Positions 36,370 through 45,898 of a stretch of DNA of 64,000 nt are shown here, piece by piece. Source of the DNA: an uncultured Eubacteriales bacterium (GTDB lineage: Bacteria; Bacillota; Clostridia; Oscillospirales; Acutalibacteraceae). Below the pieces are notes generated by a model. It was not told where the DNA came from and searched no databases. It saw only the letters and a program-made list of their open reading frames with translations. Position numbers and translations under genes: made by a program. Where the stretch lies: positions 36,096 to 100,095 of the forward strand of contig CAKSHJ010000004.1 of the NCBI GenBank assembly GCA_934457095.1. Direction: 5' to 3'. The first letter of the stretch is position 1. Each line of letters begins with the position of its first letter.

Positions 36370-39300
36370 AACATTCCCGGATAAAACCAAACTGAATTTT
36401 AACCGTGGCTTTACGGCTGTGGTAGGGCCGAATGGCAGCGGAAAAAGTAATATCAGCGATGCCATTCGCTGGGTATTGGGCGAGCAGTCCACTAAAAATC
36501 TGCGCTGCTCCAAGATGGAGGATATTGTGTTCAGCGGCACCGACAGTCGTAAGGCAAATGGCTATGCCGAGGTAACTATGACTCTTGAGAATAAAAACCG
36601 CAAATTACCCTTTGACAACGATTTGGTTGCTGTAACACGTCGTTATTACCGTTCCGGAGACAGTGAATATTTAATTAACAATGCGGTGGTGCGGTTAAAA
36701 GATATTCACGAATTATTTATGGATACTGGTTTGGGACGCGATGGGTATTCGCTGATTGGCCAGGGTAAAATTGACAATATTGTTTCCGCACGCTCGGAGG
36801 ACCGCCGTGAAATTTTTGAGGAGGCTGCGGGAATTTCACGTTATCGTTACCGTAAGGAGGAATCCGAACGACGTTTGCTGCGGGCAGAGGAAAATTTGGT
36901 ACGTTTGCATGACATTGTTGCCGAATTGGAGGATAGAGTAGAGCCGTTGCGCGAGCAGGCTGAAAAAGCCAAACAATATCTGGAATTTTACGAAGAAAAA
37001 CGTAGCTTGGAGATTGGAATTTGGCTGGATATGCTAGAGCATTCCGGTAAAATACTACGTGACCGTGAGGAAAAAATCTTGGTGGCAAAAAGCCAGAGCG
37101 AACAGGCAACTGAGCAAATGGAGCAAATCAGTCGCCGGATTGAGCAGGGGTTTGCTCGCGTGAATACCTGCACCGCGCAAATGGACGATATTCGTACAAA
37201 AGCAGGTCAGGCTGAGGAAACAGCGGCTCGTAAAGAGGGCGAAATTTCCGTTTTGGAAAATGATATACTACATAATAATCAGAGTATTGTTCGGATTGAA
37301 AACGAGTTAAAAACAGCAGCGTTATCGCATCAGTCAGCACAGCGGGAATGGGAGCGCAGACAGGAAAAGTTGCAGAAAACCGAACAACTTTTAGAGCACA
37401 ATCGTCAACAGCAGCAACAAATGGCGCAGAAGTTAGAGATGGTACGGGCAACCATTGCAAAATTTGACAGCGATTTACAACAACAAACGCAGCAAATGCA
37501 ACGTTTAAACGAGCAAAATTCTGAGATGAAACTCCAACAAATGGTAGCCGATTCTGCAATTTTGCAGGCCGAGGAACGTAAGGTCGATTACATGGCGCAG
37601 GCGCAGGCGTATCGCGAACAGTTGCAAAATTTGGAAGCGATGGAACAGGATTATACTAAAATGCTGAAGGACTCCGAGGCCGGCCTTGCAAAGCTAACGC
37701 AGGATATTGCTGATTGTGAACAGCATTATCAAACTTGTCGCGCGAACAATGAGCGAAACAGACAGACTGTGGATCGCTTGTTACTGGAAAAAAGTGAGCA
37801 GGAGCGAAAAGTACGCTTTTTGGAGAATTTGGAGAGCAATTTGGAGGGTTTTCATCATTCTGTTAAGGCGGTTATGAATCAGTCTGCAAGTGGAAATTTA
37901 CAGGGGATACACGGCCCTGTTTCGCGCTTAATTCAGGTGCCGGGCGAATATGCTGTTGCCATTGAAACCGCTTTGGGTGCTTCTATGCAACATATTGTGG
38001 TGGGAAATGAACAACATGCAAAACAGGCAATTCTATTTTTAAAGCAGAAGGATAAGGGCAGGGCTACCTTTTTACCGATTTCGAATATAAAGGTCAACCC
38101 TTTGAGAGAGGACGGTCTTGCCGTATGCGATGGTTTTGTGGGTATTGCCGGGAACCTTTGTGAATGTGAGCAGCAGTATCGCAGTGTGCTTGAGTCCTTA
38201 TTGGGACGCATTGTGATTGCTCAGGATTTAGATAAGGCCACACAAATTGCAAGAAAATTTCAATACCGTTTTCGGGTGGTTACTCTGGATGGTCAGGTGG
38301 TCAATGCCGGTGGCTCTATGACGGGCGGCTCGCAGACACGCAGCGCCGGTTTGCTCAGCCGCAGTGCAGACATTGCAAAAGGAAAAGCGCAGATTGTTAC
38401 TTTACAGCGGCAGGTGCAAGAGGCTAAGACGACTTTGGAACAGACACGGCTTTGTACAAAGGAGGCGGAGTCTGCCATTGAACAGGCCAAAAACGCCTTA
38501 TATGCAAGGCGGGAGGAAACCGTAAAAATACAGGCTGAATGCGGGCGTGTGCAAAATGAGCAAAAAGCATTGCGGGGGGCCTTGCAAAAATTGGAGCAGG
38601 AGCAAGGGCAGTTTTTAGAGCAATTACAGGAGCATATACAGGTAAAAGAACGGACCGCCGGACAAATGCGAACGCTGGCAGGGCAATTGGAACAGGTGCA
38701 GGGAACGCTGGATATATTGAATCAAAGTCGTGAAAACGACAGCAAACAAAGTCAGGTTGTCAGCGAGCAATTGCAGGAGCTGCGTCTTGCCGGGGTAAGT
38801 ATAGAGAAGGAAAAAGAGGTTTTGCAGCGGGAACTGGACGATTTACAAAACAGCCGTACAAATTATGACCGAAGGACGGAAGTGTTAAACGATGAAATGG
38901 GTTCCATGGTGGCCGCAAACGAGCGGGTAAAAATACAGATTGCAACGCTAAAATCAGAAATTACGGTGTTGCGGGAGCAGGCGCACAGTGCTAAGAATGA
39001 TATTGAACGTTTGATGCAGGAGCGTTTGCAAACCGAGCAAACATGCTCCGAGTTACGGGTGCAGGAGCGTGAAAAAGCGGCCGAGCGTGAAAATTTGGCA
39101 AAAGACCTTACGCGATTGGAGGAGCGTAAGATTGGTTTGCAGAAAGAATATGACGGTATTGTTGCAAAATTGTGGGAAGAATATGAATTGACTAGACGCG
39201 AGGCACAGGCGCTGACGATTGAAATTGAAGATAATGGTGCGGCGCAGCGCAGATTGAGTGAATTAAAAGCGAAGATTAAAGCGTTGGGCAGCGTGAATGT

Positions 39301-39901
39301 GACCGCAATTGAGGAATATAAAGAGGTTGCGCAGCGTTATGAATTTTTGACCGCTCAAATTGCCGATGTGGAGAAATCGCGCAATGAGTTGAAAAGAATG
39401 ATTCACGATTTGACCTACCAGATGAAAACATTATTTTTGGAGCACTTTGACGAGATTAACCGAAATTTTAAAGAAAGCTTTCAGACATTATTTGGTGGAG
39501 GCAAGGCAAATTTGGAGTTGGAGGACCGTGAAAATGTGTTGGAAAGCGGTATTCAGATCGTGGTACATCCGCCGGGTAAAATTGTTACCAATATTGAATT
39601 GCTCTCCGGCGGGGAAAAGGCATTGGTTGCCATTGCGCTGTATTTTGCCATTATGAAGGTCAGTCCGCCGCCGTTTTGTATTTTAGACGAAATTGAAGCG
39701 GCGTTGGACGAGGTGAATGTTGCCAGATTTGCGGCATATTTGCGCAGAATGAATGACAATACCCAATTTGTGACGATTACCCACCGTCGCGGCACCATGG
39801 AGGAGGCCGATGTATTATACGGCGTGACCATGCAGGACAGAGGCGTTTCTAAGCTGTTGGAGCTGGATATGAGTGAAATTGAGGAGAAATTGGGCTTATA
39901 G
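36335..39901 (+). CDS. smc: Chromosome partition protein SMC
   Basis: ATPase that organises and segregates chromosomes with ScpA/ScpB. The 1188-aa protein has N-terminal Walker A VVGPNGSGKSN (K37), two long coiled-coil arms (about 170-500 and 665-1010), a hinge (about 510-650) with TALGASMQHIVV and GGSMTGG, and the C-terminal signature LLSGGEKALVAIALYFA with Walker B FCILDEIEAALDE. GTG 36335 follows AAAGGAG. The rnc-smc-ftsY cluster is conserved in Bacillota. Confidence 0.97.
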   Translation: MRLQSLEIHGFKTFPDKTKLNFNRGFTAVVGPNGSGKSNISDAIRWVLGEQSTKNLRCSKMEDIVFSGTDSRKANGYAEVTMTLENKNRKLPFDNDLVAVTRRYYRSGDSEYLINNAVVRLKDIHELFMDTGLGRDGYSLIGQGKIDNIVSARSEDRREIFEEAAGISRYRYRKEESERRLLRAEENLVRLHDIVAELEDRVEPLREQAEKAKQYLEFYEEKRSLEIGIWLDMLEHSGKILRDREEKILVAKSQSEQATEQMEQISRRIEQGFARVNTCTAQMDDIRTKAGQAEETAARKEGEISVLENDILHNNQSIVRIENELKTAALSHQSAQREWERRQEKLQKTEQLLEHNRQQQQQMAQKLEMVRATIAKFDSDLQQQTQQMQRLNEQNSEMKLQQMVADSAILQAEERKVDYMAQAQAYREQLQNLEAMEQDYTKMLKDSEAGLAKLTQDIADCEQHYQTCRANNERNRQTVDRLLLEKSEQERKVRFLENLESNLEGFHHSVKAVMNQSASGNLQGIHGPVSRLIQVPGEYAVAIETALGASMQHIVVGNEQHAKQAILFLKQKDKGRATFLPISNIKVNPLREDGLAVCDGFVGIAGNLCECEQQYRSVLESLLGRIVIAQDLDKATQIARKFQYRFRVVTLDGQVVNAGGSMTGGSQTRSAGLLSRSADIAKGKAQIVTLQRQVQEAKTTLEQTRLCTKEAESAIEQAKNALYARREETVKIQAECGRVQNEQKALRGALQKLEQEQGQFLEQLQEHIQVKERTAGQMRTLAGQLEQVQGTLDILNQSRENDSKQSQVVSEQLQELRLAGVSIEKEKEVLQRELDDLQNSRTNYDRRTEVLNDEMGSMVAANERVKIQIATLKSEITVLREQAHSAKNDIERLMQERLQTEQTCSELRVQEREKAAERENLAKDLTRLEERKIGLQKEYDGIVAKLWEEYELTRREAQALTIEIEDNGAAQRRLSELKAKIKALGSVNVTAIEEYKEVAQRYEFLTAQIADVEKSRNELKRMIHDLTYQMKTLFLEHFDEINRNFKESFQTLFGGGKANLELEDRENVLESGIQIVVHPPGKIVTNIELLSGGEKALVAIALYFAIMKVSPPPFCILDEIEAALDEVNVARFAAYLRRMNDNTQFVTITHRRGTMEEADVLYGVTMQDRGVSKLLELDMSEIEEKLGL

Positions 39902-39930
39902 TAAAAATTTGCACAGAGAGGAGATATACC

Positions 39931-40875
39931 ATGGGATTTTTTGATAAAATAAAAAAAGGACTGCAAAAAACCAGAGACAGCATTACCGGTTCGATTGATT
40001 CCATGCTCAATTCCTTTACCAAAATTGACGAGGAGTTGTTTGAGGAGCTTGAGGAGCTTCTGGTGATGGGCGATGTAGGTATGACTACGGCGGTGGAAAT
40101 TTGCACACGCCTGCGCGCACGGGTAAAGGAACAGGGAGTGACTGACCCGCAAATGATTCTGAGTATGATGCAGGATGTTGTGGCCGAGATGATGAGCGGC
40201 GACAAGGAACTGCATGTTGCAACAAAGCCGTCTGTGATACTGGTGATTGGTGTAAACGGTGTTGGCAAAACCACCACCATTGGTAAACTGGCGTTGCGCC
40301 TTACCAATGAGGGCAAAAAGGTGATTTTAGGCGCTGCGGATACCTTTCGGGCGGCGGCGATTGAGCAGTTACAAGTTTGGGCTGACCGCGCACAGGTAGA
40401 AATGGTGAAAAAAGACGAGGGTTCTGACCCGGCCTCGGTGGTATTCGATACCATTGCAAAAGCAAGGTCTGTTGGAGCCGATGTAATCATTTGCGACACG
40501 GCCGGTAGACTGCATAATAAGAAAAATCTTATGGATGAGCTTGCAAAAATCAGTCGTATTATAGGTAGGGAATTGCCCGATTGCGACAAAGAGGTTCTGT
40601 TGGTGCTGGATGCCACAACAGGTCAAAATGCGGTAAATCAGGCACGGGAGTTTCAAAATGCGGCTGGGATTACCGGCATTGTACTGACCAAACTGGACGG
40701 TACGGCAAAGGGCGGCGTAGTGCTTGCTATTGAGCAGGAATTGCAATTACCGGTGAAATTTGTGGGCGTGGGCGAAAAAATTGAGGATTTGCAGCCGTTT
40801 GATGCCCGTGATTTTGCCAAGGCTTTATTTGCAAAGAGAACCGACGAGACAGACGATGTATTGGAAGAGGAATGA
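39931..40875 (+). CDS. ftsY: Signal recognition particle receptor FtsY
   Basis: SRP GTPase that docks ribosome-SRP complexes at the membrane. The 314-aa protein has a short amphipathic N-terminus (MGFFDKIKKGLQKTRDSI) in place of the long acidic A domain of E. coli, an N helical bundle, and a G domain with GVNGVGKTTTIGKLA (K113), DTFRAAAIEQL, DTAGRLHNKKNLMDEL and TKLDGTAKGG. GAGAGGAGA precedes the ATG. Confidence 0.97.
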   Translation: MGFFDKIKKGLQKTRDSITGSIDSMLNSFTKIDEELFEELEELLVMGDVGMTTAVEICTRLRARVKEQGVTDPQMILSMMQDVVAEMMSGDKELHVATKPSVILVIGVNGVGKTTTIGKLALRLTNEGKKVILGAADTFRAAAIEQLQVWADRAQVEMVKKDEGSDPASVVFDTIAKARSVGADVIICDTAGRLHNKKNLMDELAKISRIIGRELPDCDKEVLLVLDATTGQNAVNQAREFQNAAGITGIVLTKLDGTAKGGVVLAIEQELQLPVKFVGVGEKIEDLQPFDARDFAKALFAKRTDETDDVLEEE

Positions 40876-40878
40876 GCC

Positions 40879-41472
40879 GTGGAAACAGGTATGAAATTTG
40901 TAATTGCGACGCATAACAAGCATAAATTAGCTGAAATGCAGCGTGTGTTGCAGCCGTTGGGGATTATGGTTTGTACCGCAGAGTTGCCTTCGGTGGAGGA
41001 AACCGGCACAACTTTTGCAGAAAACGCTTATTTAAAAGCTGTTTCTGCATGTCGCAATACCGGTTTGCCCGCCATTGCGGATGATTCCGGTCTTGTGGTG
41101 GACGCTTTAAACGGTGCGCCGGGAGTGTATTCGGCAAGGTATGCCGGCGAACATGCTACCGATGACCAAAATACACAAAAGTTGCTCAAAGATATGCAGG
41201 ATATACCACAGGAAAAACGCATGGCACGGTTTATTTGCAGTATTTGCTGTGTATTTGCAAACGGGGATACCGTAACGGCGCAGGAGCAGTGTGAAGGTAG
41301 TATTGCTTTTGCAAAGACGGGTAACAACGGTTTTGGCTATGACCCTGTTTTTTTGGTGGGAGAGCAATCCTTTGCGCAATTGGCTGATGCGGAAAAAGAC
41401 AGCATCAGCCATAGGGGAAAGGCCCTTGCGCTGTTTTGTGAAAAATTAAAGCAGTATTTGAATAACGAATAA
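40879..41472 (+). CDS. rdgB: XTP/dITP diphosphatase (RdgB/HAM1)
   Basis: House-cleaning nucleotide pyrophosphatase that removes deaminated purine triphosphates. The 197-aa protein has FVIATHNKHKLAEM, TFAENAYLKA, AIADDSGLVVDALNGAPGVYSARYAG and GYDPVFLVGE with SHRGKAL. GTG 40879, eight bases after AGAGG, is the supported start; ATG 40891 would give the more common MKFVIATHN opening but lacks a good binding site. Confidence 0.95.
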   Translation: METGMKFVIATHNKHKLAEMQRVLQPLGIMVCTAELPSVEETGTTFAENAYLKAVSACRNTGLPAIADDSGLVVDALNGAPGVYSARYAGEHATDDQNTQKLLKDMQDIPQEKRMARFICSICCVFANGDTVTAQEQCEGSIAFAKTGNNGFGYDPVFLVGEQSFAQLADAEKDSISHRGKALALFCEKLKQYLNNE

Positions 41473-41483
41473 AGGAGCATACC

Positions 41484-41789
41484 ATGCTAACAAGTAAACA
41501 ACGGGCTTATTTGCGCGCTTTGGCAAACCCGCTGGAGACCATTTTAATGGTGGGCAAAAGCGGCGTTGGCAGCGATATTATCAAGCAGGCAAACGACGCG
41601 CTTACGGCAAGAGAATTGATAAAGGGAAAGGTGCTGGAAACCGCGCCGCATACGGTGCGGGACACCGCCGGAGAAATTGCGGAGAAAACACAGGCACAAG
41701 TGGTACAGGTAATCGGCACAAAATTTGTTTTGTATCGCCCGAATCTCAAGGAGCCTAAAATTGTACTGCCCAAGGCAAAGAAGGTTTAG
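41484..41789 (+). CDS. yhbY: YhbY-family RNA-binding protein (CRM domain)
   Basis: 101-aa single CRM-domain protein associated with pre-50S ribosome subunits. MLTSKQRAYLRALANPLETILMVGKSGVG has the GxxG RNA-binding loop context, followed by LIKGKVLETAP and QVIGTKFVLYRP. AAAGGAG precedes the ATG. First gene of the conserved group yhbY-nadD-yqeK-rsfS. Confidence 0.92.
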   Translation: MLTSKQRAYLRALANPLETILMVGKSGVGSDIIKQANDALTARELIKGKVLETAPHTVRDTAGEIAEKTQAQVVQVIGTKFVLYRPNLKEPKIVLPKAKKV

Positions 41790-41798
41790 GGTACGGTT

Positions 41799-42398
41799 AT
41801 GCAAAAAATTGCAATTTTAGGCGGTACGTTTGACCCGATTCACAATGGACATTTGCATTTGGTCAGGCGGTTTTGCGAGCATGTTTCTTTTGACCGTGTG
41901 ATTTTCATGCCCACCAAAGCGCCCACGCATAAAACAAGTGAGCATCTGACAGCGGCGGAGCATCGGCTTGCTATGTGCAAAATAGCTGCAAAGTCGGTCG
42001 GCTATACCGTTTCTGATATGGAAATATGCCGGCATATACCCAGCTATACGGTATATACTTTAGAGGAGCTCAAACGGCAGTACCCGAATGATACGCTGTA
42101 TTGGATTACCGGCGAGGATATGTTTTTATCTTTGCTTAATTGGAAAGACGCTCTGCGATTGTTTGAGTTGGCTGTATTTTGTGCGGCGCCGCGCAGTATA
42201 GAGGGTATGGCGCAAATGCAGGTATATGAAAAGAAGTTACAAGCGCATGGCGCTCAAACGATATTGCAAAATATTGATTTTTTACCGATTTCCTCTACCA
42301 TGGTGCGTAGCGCGGTGAAAGCCGGTGCGGATATTTCCGGTATGGTGCCGTTTGGTGTAAAGGAGTATATTGAGCAGCATGGACTGTATAAGGAGTGA
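41799..42398 (+). CDS. nadD: Nicotinate-nucleotide adenylyltransferase
   Basis: Makes deamido-NAD from nicotinate mononucleotide and ATP. The 199-aa protein has the nucleotidyltransferase motif GGTFDPIHNGHLHLV (H15, H18), MPTKAPTHKT, and the late motif ISSTMVRSAVKAG. It lies 9 bases after yhbY and ends just before yqeK. Confidence 0.95.
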   Translation: MQKIAILGGTFDPIHNGHLHLVRRFCEHVSFDRVIFMPTKAPTHKTSEHLTAAEHRLAMCKIAAKSVGYTVSDMEICRHIPSYTVYTLEELKRQYPNDTLYWITGEDMFLSLLNWKDALRLFELAVFCAAPRSIEGMAQMQVYEKKLQAHGAQTILQNIDFLPISSTMVRSAVKAGADISGMVPFGVKEYIEQHGLYKE

Positions 42399-42402
42399 GT
42401 TG

Positions 42403-42972
42403 ATGGATTCAAAAGAATATAAACAAATCATACGTCCGTTTTTGTCTGAGAAGCGGTTTTTGCATTCGGTTTATGTTGCGGAGGAATGCATTGCCCTTGC
42501 GAGTCGCTACGGTGTGGACGAAAAAAAAGCGGAAACGGTCGGTCTTTTGCATGATATTATGAAAGAATTGCCCAAGGAGCAACAATTGAAAATGATGGCG
42601 GATTCGGGTATAATATTAACGCAGGACGAGCAAAAAGCGCCGAAGCTTTGGCATGCCAAATGCGGGTATCTGTACATGAAGCAAACTCTGGGCATAGACG
42701 ATGAAGAGTTGCTGAATGCGGTGCTGTACCATACCACGGGCAGAGCGCATATGACGCCGCTTGACAAGGTGCTTTTTGTAGCAGATTTTATTTCTATGGA
42801 CCGTGATTATGCGGGTGTGGAAGCGTTGCGTGACCTTGCAAGGGAAAGTCTGGATAAAACCGTGTTGGCAGGTCTTGTATTTTCAATTCAGGATTTGACC
42901 GGGGCGCATAAATTTGTACATCCGGACAGTCTTGCGGCGTATAATTGGGCAATTGCGGAATTTGATTTGTAA
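42403..42972 (+). CDS. yqeK: YqeK-family HD hydrolase (symmetrical Ap4A hydrolase)
   Basis: HD-domain phosphohydrolase; the YqeK family cleaves diadenosine tetraphosphate to two ADP. ATG 42403 lies seven bases after AAGGAG, giving 189 aa. Metal-binding motifs: H in FLHSVYVAEECI, HD in GLLHDIMKELP, HAKCGYL and LYHTTGRAHM. The nadD-yqeK-rsfS order is conserved in Bacillota. Confidence 0.92.
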   Translation: MDSKEYKQIIRPFLSEKRFLHSVYVAEECIALASRYGVDEKKAETVGLLHDIMKELPKEQQLKMMADSGIILTQDEQKAPKLWHAKCGYLYMKQTLGIDDEELLNAVLYHTTGRAHMTPLDKVLFVADFISMDRDYAGVEALRDLARESLDKTVLAGLVFSIQDLTGAHKFVHPDSLAAYNWAIAEFDL

Positions 42973-42997
42973 TATAAAGGAGGAACGTGAAAAGCAA

Positions 42998-43363
42998 ATG
43001 ACATCTTTAGAGTTAGCCAAAAAAGCCGCTGCATTTTTAAGCAAAAAGAAGGCAGAGGAAGTCAGAATTGTAAAAATAGAGGACATTTCCTCGTTGACGG
43101 ACTATTTTGTATTTGCAACCGGTACGGGAAATACGCATGTAAACGCGCTTGCCGATGAGCTGGAGGTAGGACTGAAAAACGAGGGAGTTGTTCCGCATCA
43201 TTTGGAGGGCTACCGTGTAAATTCGTGGGTACTCATGGATTACGGTAATGTAATTGTGCATATTTTTACGCCGGAATCTCGGGCGTTTTATGATTTGGAC
43301 CGCTTGTGGCAGGACGGAGGATTGTTGGATATGAGCTTTTTGGATGAGGAGGGACTTGTGTGA
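42998..43363 (+). CDS. rsfS: Ribosomal silencing factor RsfS
   Basis: Binds L14 on the 50S subunit and blocks subunit joining in starvation. ATG 42998 gives 121 aa, with AAAGGAGG (42976-42983) 14 bases upstream, rather far. Motifs: DISSLTDYFVFATGTGNTHVNALADELE and VLMDYGNVIVHIFTPESRAFYDLDRLW. A 4-codon GTG reading frame (42987-43001) overlaps the start; no role is claimed. The stop overlaps the leuS GTG. Confidence 0.94.
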   Translation: MTSLELAKKAAAFLSKKKAEEVRIVKIEDISSLTDYFVFATGTGNTHVNALADELEVGLKNEGVVPHHLEGYRVNSWVLMDYGNVIVHIFTPESRAFYDLDRLWQDGGLLDMSFLDEEGLV

Positions 43364-45768
43364 AATACGAGCATCAGCCGTTAGAGGCAAATTGGCAGCA
43401 AAAATGGGAGCAGGCCGGCGTTTTTCATGCCGAAAATCATAGCGATAAAGAAAAATTTTATGCATTGATTGAATTTCCGTATCCATCGGGGCAGGGGTTG
43501 CATGTAGGACATCCGCGCTCTTACACCGCGCTGGATATTCTTGCAAGGAAACGTCGTATGCAGGGCTATAACGTGCTGTATCCCATTGGCTGGGATGCCT
43601 TTGGTTTGCCTACGGAAAATTTTGCGATTAAGCATCATGTTCACCCGAAAATTGTGACTGAGCAGAATATTGCACGTTTTAAACAGCAACTCATTTCGCT
43701 GGGGATTTCTTTTGACTGGTCTCGTGAGATTAATACTACCGACCCGGAATATTACAAGTGGACGCAGTGGATTTTTTTGCAGCTGTTTGAGCATAGTTTG
43801 GCTTACAAAAAAGAAATGGCAGTGAATTGGTGTACCAGCTGTAAATGCGTGCTTGCAAACGAGGAGGTCATAAACGGCGGTTGCGAACGTTGCGGTAGCG
43901 AGGTGGTGCGTAAAACGAAATCGCAGTGGATGCTGAAAATTACCGAATATGCCCAAAGACTGATTGATGATTTGGATTTGGTAGATTACCCGGAGCGAGT
44001 AAAGGCGCAGCAGCGCAATTGGATTGGGCGTTCGACGGGCGTGCAGGCAAAATTTAACACCACAGCCGGAGATACCATAGAAATTTATACCACAAGACCC
44101 GATACCTTGTTTGGTGTTACATACATGGTCATCTCGCCCGAACACCCATTATTAGAAATATGGAGGGACAGGCTTTCCAATACAGAGGAACTTGACGCTT
44201 ACCGGGAAGCAGCGGCGAAGAAGTCCGATTTTGAGCGCACGGAGGTTGCAAAAGAAAAAACCGGTGTGGAGCTCAAAGGCGTGCGCGGTATTCATCCGCT
44301 GACCGGTCAGGAGATTCCCATTTTTGTTTCTGATTATGTGTTGGTTTCTTACGGTACGGGTGCGATTATGGCCGTACCGGCGCACGATACCCGCGACTGG
44401 GAATTTGCTAAAAAATTTGGATTGCCGATTGTAGAAGTCGTAAAGGGCGGCAACATTGAACAGGAAGCCTTTACCGAAAACCAGAATGGCACGATGGTCA
44501 ATTCCGAATTTTTAAACGGGCTGACCGTGGAGCAGGCAAAACAAAAAATAACGGCGTATTTGCAAGAGCAGGGCATTGGTTGTGCGAAGGTCAATTACAA
44601 GCTGCGGGATTGGGTGTTTTCACGTCAGCGGTATTGGGGTGAACCGATTCCGATTGTACACTGCGAAAAATGCGGACAGGTAGCGGTACCCCAGGAGCAG
44701 CTTCCGTTGGAGTTGCCGGAGGTGGACTCTTATGAGCCGACTGACAACGGAGAATCTCCGCTGGCTAAAATGACCGATTGGGTTAATACGACCTGTCCGA
44801 AATGCGGCGGCGCTGCCAAAAGAGAAACCGATACCATGCCGCAATGGGCAGGTTCTTCGTGGTATTTTTTGCGCTATATGGATCCGCATAACGACAAAGC
44901 TTTGGCAAGTGAGCAGGCGTTGCATTACTGGGCGCCGGTAGATTGGTACAACGGCGGCATGGAGCACACAACCTTGCATTTGCTTTACAGTCGCTTTTGG
45001 AACAAATTTTTATATGACATTGGTATAACGCCCACTAAGGAGCCTTACCAAAAGCGTACCAGCCACGGTATGATTTTGGGTGAAAATGGTGAAAAAATGA
45101 GCAAATCCCGCGGCAATGTGGTTAATCCGGATGAGATTATTACAGAATACGGCGCGGATACCATGCGGTTATACGAGATGTTTATAGGCGATTTTGAAAA
45201 GGCGGCTCCGTGGAGTACGGCGAGTATTAAGGGCTGCCGCCGTTTTTTGGAGCGTTATTGGGGCCTTGCGGATATTGTGACCTCGGAGGAGATGTTGAGT
45301 CCGCAATTGGAGGCGGCTTTTCACAGAGCGGTGAAAAAGATAGGACAGGACATTGAGGGGTTGAAATTCAACACGGCGATTGCAACACTCATGGCGCTGC
45401 TCAACGAGATTTATGAGCGGAGAGCGGTTACCAGGGGAGAGTTGCGACTGTTTACTTTATTGCTAAATGTATTTGCGCCGCATATTTGCGAGCAGATGTG
45501 GCAGCAGATAAATCTGGGTGACGGTATGGTTTGTGTGCAGCCGTGGCCTGCGTATGATGAAAGCAAATGCGTGGACAAAACGATTGAAATTGCCGTGCAG
45601 GTTTGTGGAAAAATACGGAGCCGTTTGCAGGTGCCGACAGATATTGCCGAAAAAGATGCCATAGCGGCGGCCAAGGCGGACGAAAAGGTAGCTGCCGAGC
45701 TTACAGGCAAACAAATTGTGAAGGAAATTTATGTGCCGGGTAAGCTGGTCAATCTTGTGGCAAAATAA
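43360..45768 (+). CDS. leuS: Leucyl-tRNA synthetase
   Basis: Class Ia aminoacyl-tRNA synthetase. GTG 43360 overlaps the rsfS stop by four bases. The 802-aa bacterial-type protein has the HIGH-type motif GLHVGHPRSYT, a zinc-type insertion (CTSCKCVLANEEV..CERCG), the editing domain (TTRPDTLFGVTYMV; AVPAHDTRDWEFA), WAGSSWYFLRYMDP, and KMSKSRGN (K579). The last residues YVPGKLVNLVAK are typical. No T-box leader is present because it is cotranscribed with rsfS. Confidence 0.97.
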   Translation: MKYEHQPLEANWQQKWEQAGVFHAENHSDKEKFYALIEFPYPSGQGLHVGHPRSYTALDILARKRRMQGYNVLYPIGWDAFGLPTENFAIKHHVHPKIVTEQNIARFKQQLISLGISFDWSREINTTDPEYYKWTQWIFLQLFEHSLAYKKEMAVNWCTSCKCVLANEEVINGGCERCGSEVVRKTKSQWMLKITEYAQRLIDDLDLVDYPERVKAQQRNWIGRSTGVQAKFNTTAGDTIEIYTTRPDTLFGVTYMVISPEHPLLEIWRDRLSNTEELDAYREAAAKKSDFERTEVAKEKTGVELKGVRGIHPLTGQEIPIFVSDYVLVSYGTGAIMAVPAHDTRDWEFAKKFGLPIVEVVKGGNIEQEAFTENQNGTMVNSEFLNGLTVEQAKQKITAYLQEQGIGCAKVNYKLRDWVFSRQRYWGEPIPIVHCEKCGQVAVPQEQLPLELPEVDSYEPTDNGESPLAKMTDWVNTTCPKCGGAAKRETDTMPQWAGSSWYFLRYMDPHNDKALASEQALHYWAPVDWYNGGMEHTTLHLLYSRFWNKFLYDIGITPTKEPYQKRTSHGMILGENGEKMSKSRGNVVNPDEIITEYGADTMRLYEMFIGDFEKAAPWSTASIKGCRRFLERYWGLADIVTSEEMLSPQLEAAFHRAVKKIGQDIEGLKFNTAIATLMALLNEIYERRAVTRGELRLFTLLLNVFAPHICEQMWQQINLGDGMVCVQPWPAYDESKCVDKTIEIAVQVCGKIRSRLQVPTDIAEKDAIAAAKADEKVAAELTGKQIVKEIYVPGKLVNLVAK

Positions 45769-45777
45769 TGAGCTAAG

Positions 45778-45808
45778 AGCGTTTCTGTTTGACGGAAACG
45801 CTTTTTTC
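45778..45808 (+). terminator. Terminator after leuS
   Basis: AGCGTTTCTG (45778-45787), TTTGA loop with adjacent pairs, CGGAAACGCT (45793-45802), then T5: a strong intrinsic terminator closing the yhbY-leuS operon. Confidence 0.85.
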
Positions 45809-45830
45809 TATTTTATGGGATATTTTATAA

Positions 45831-45859
45831 TTGCCTTTTTTTGCAGGTTTGTGTATAAT
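45831..45859 (+). promoter_or_regulatory. Sigma-A promoter for glyA
   Basis: TTGCCT (45831-45836), 17-base spacer, TATAAT (45854-45859), 39 bases before the glyA ATG. Confidence 0.75.
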
Positions 45860-45898
45860 TGAAAACAGAATAAATGCTAAAAAAGAGGGAGTGCGGTT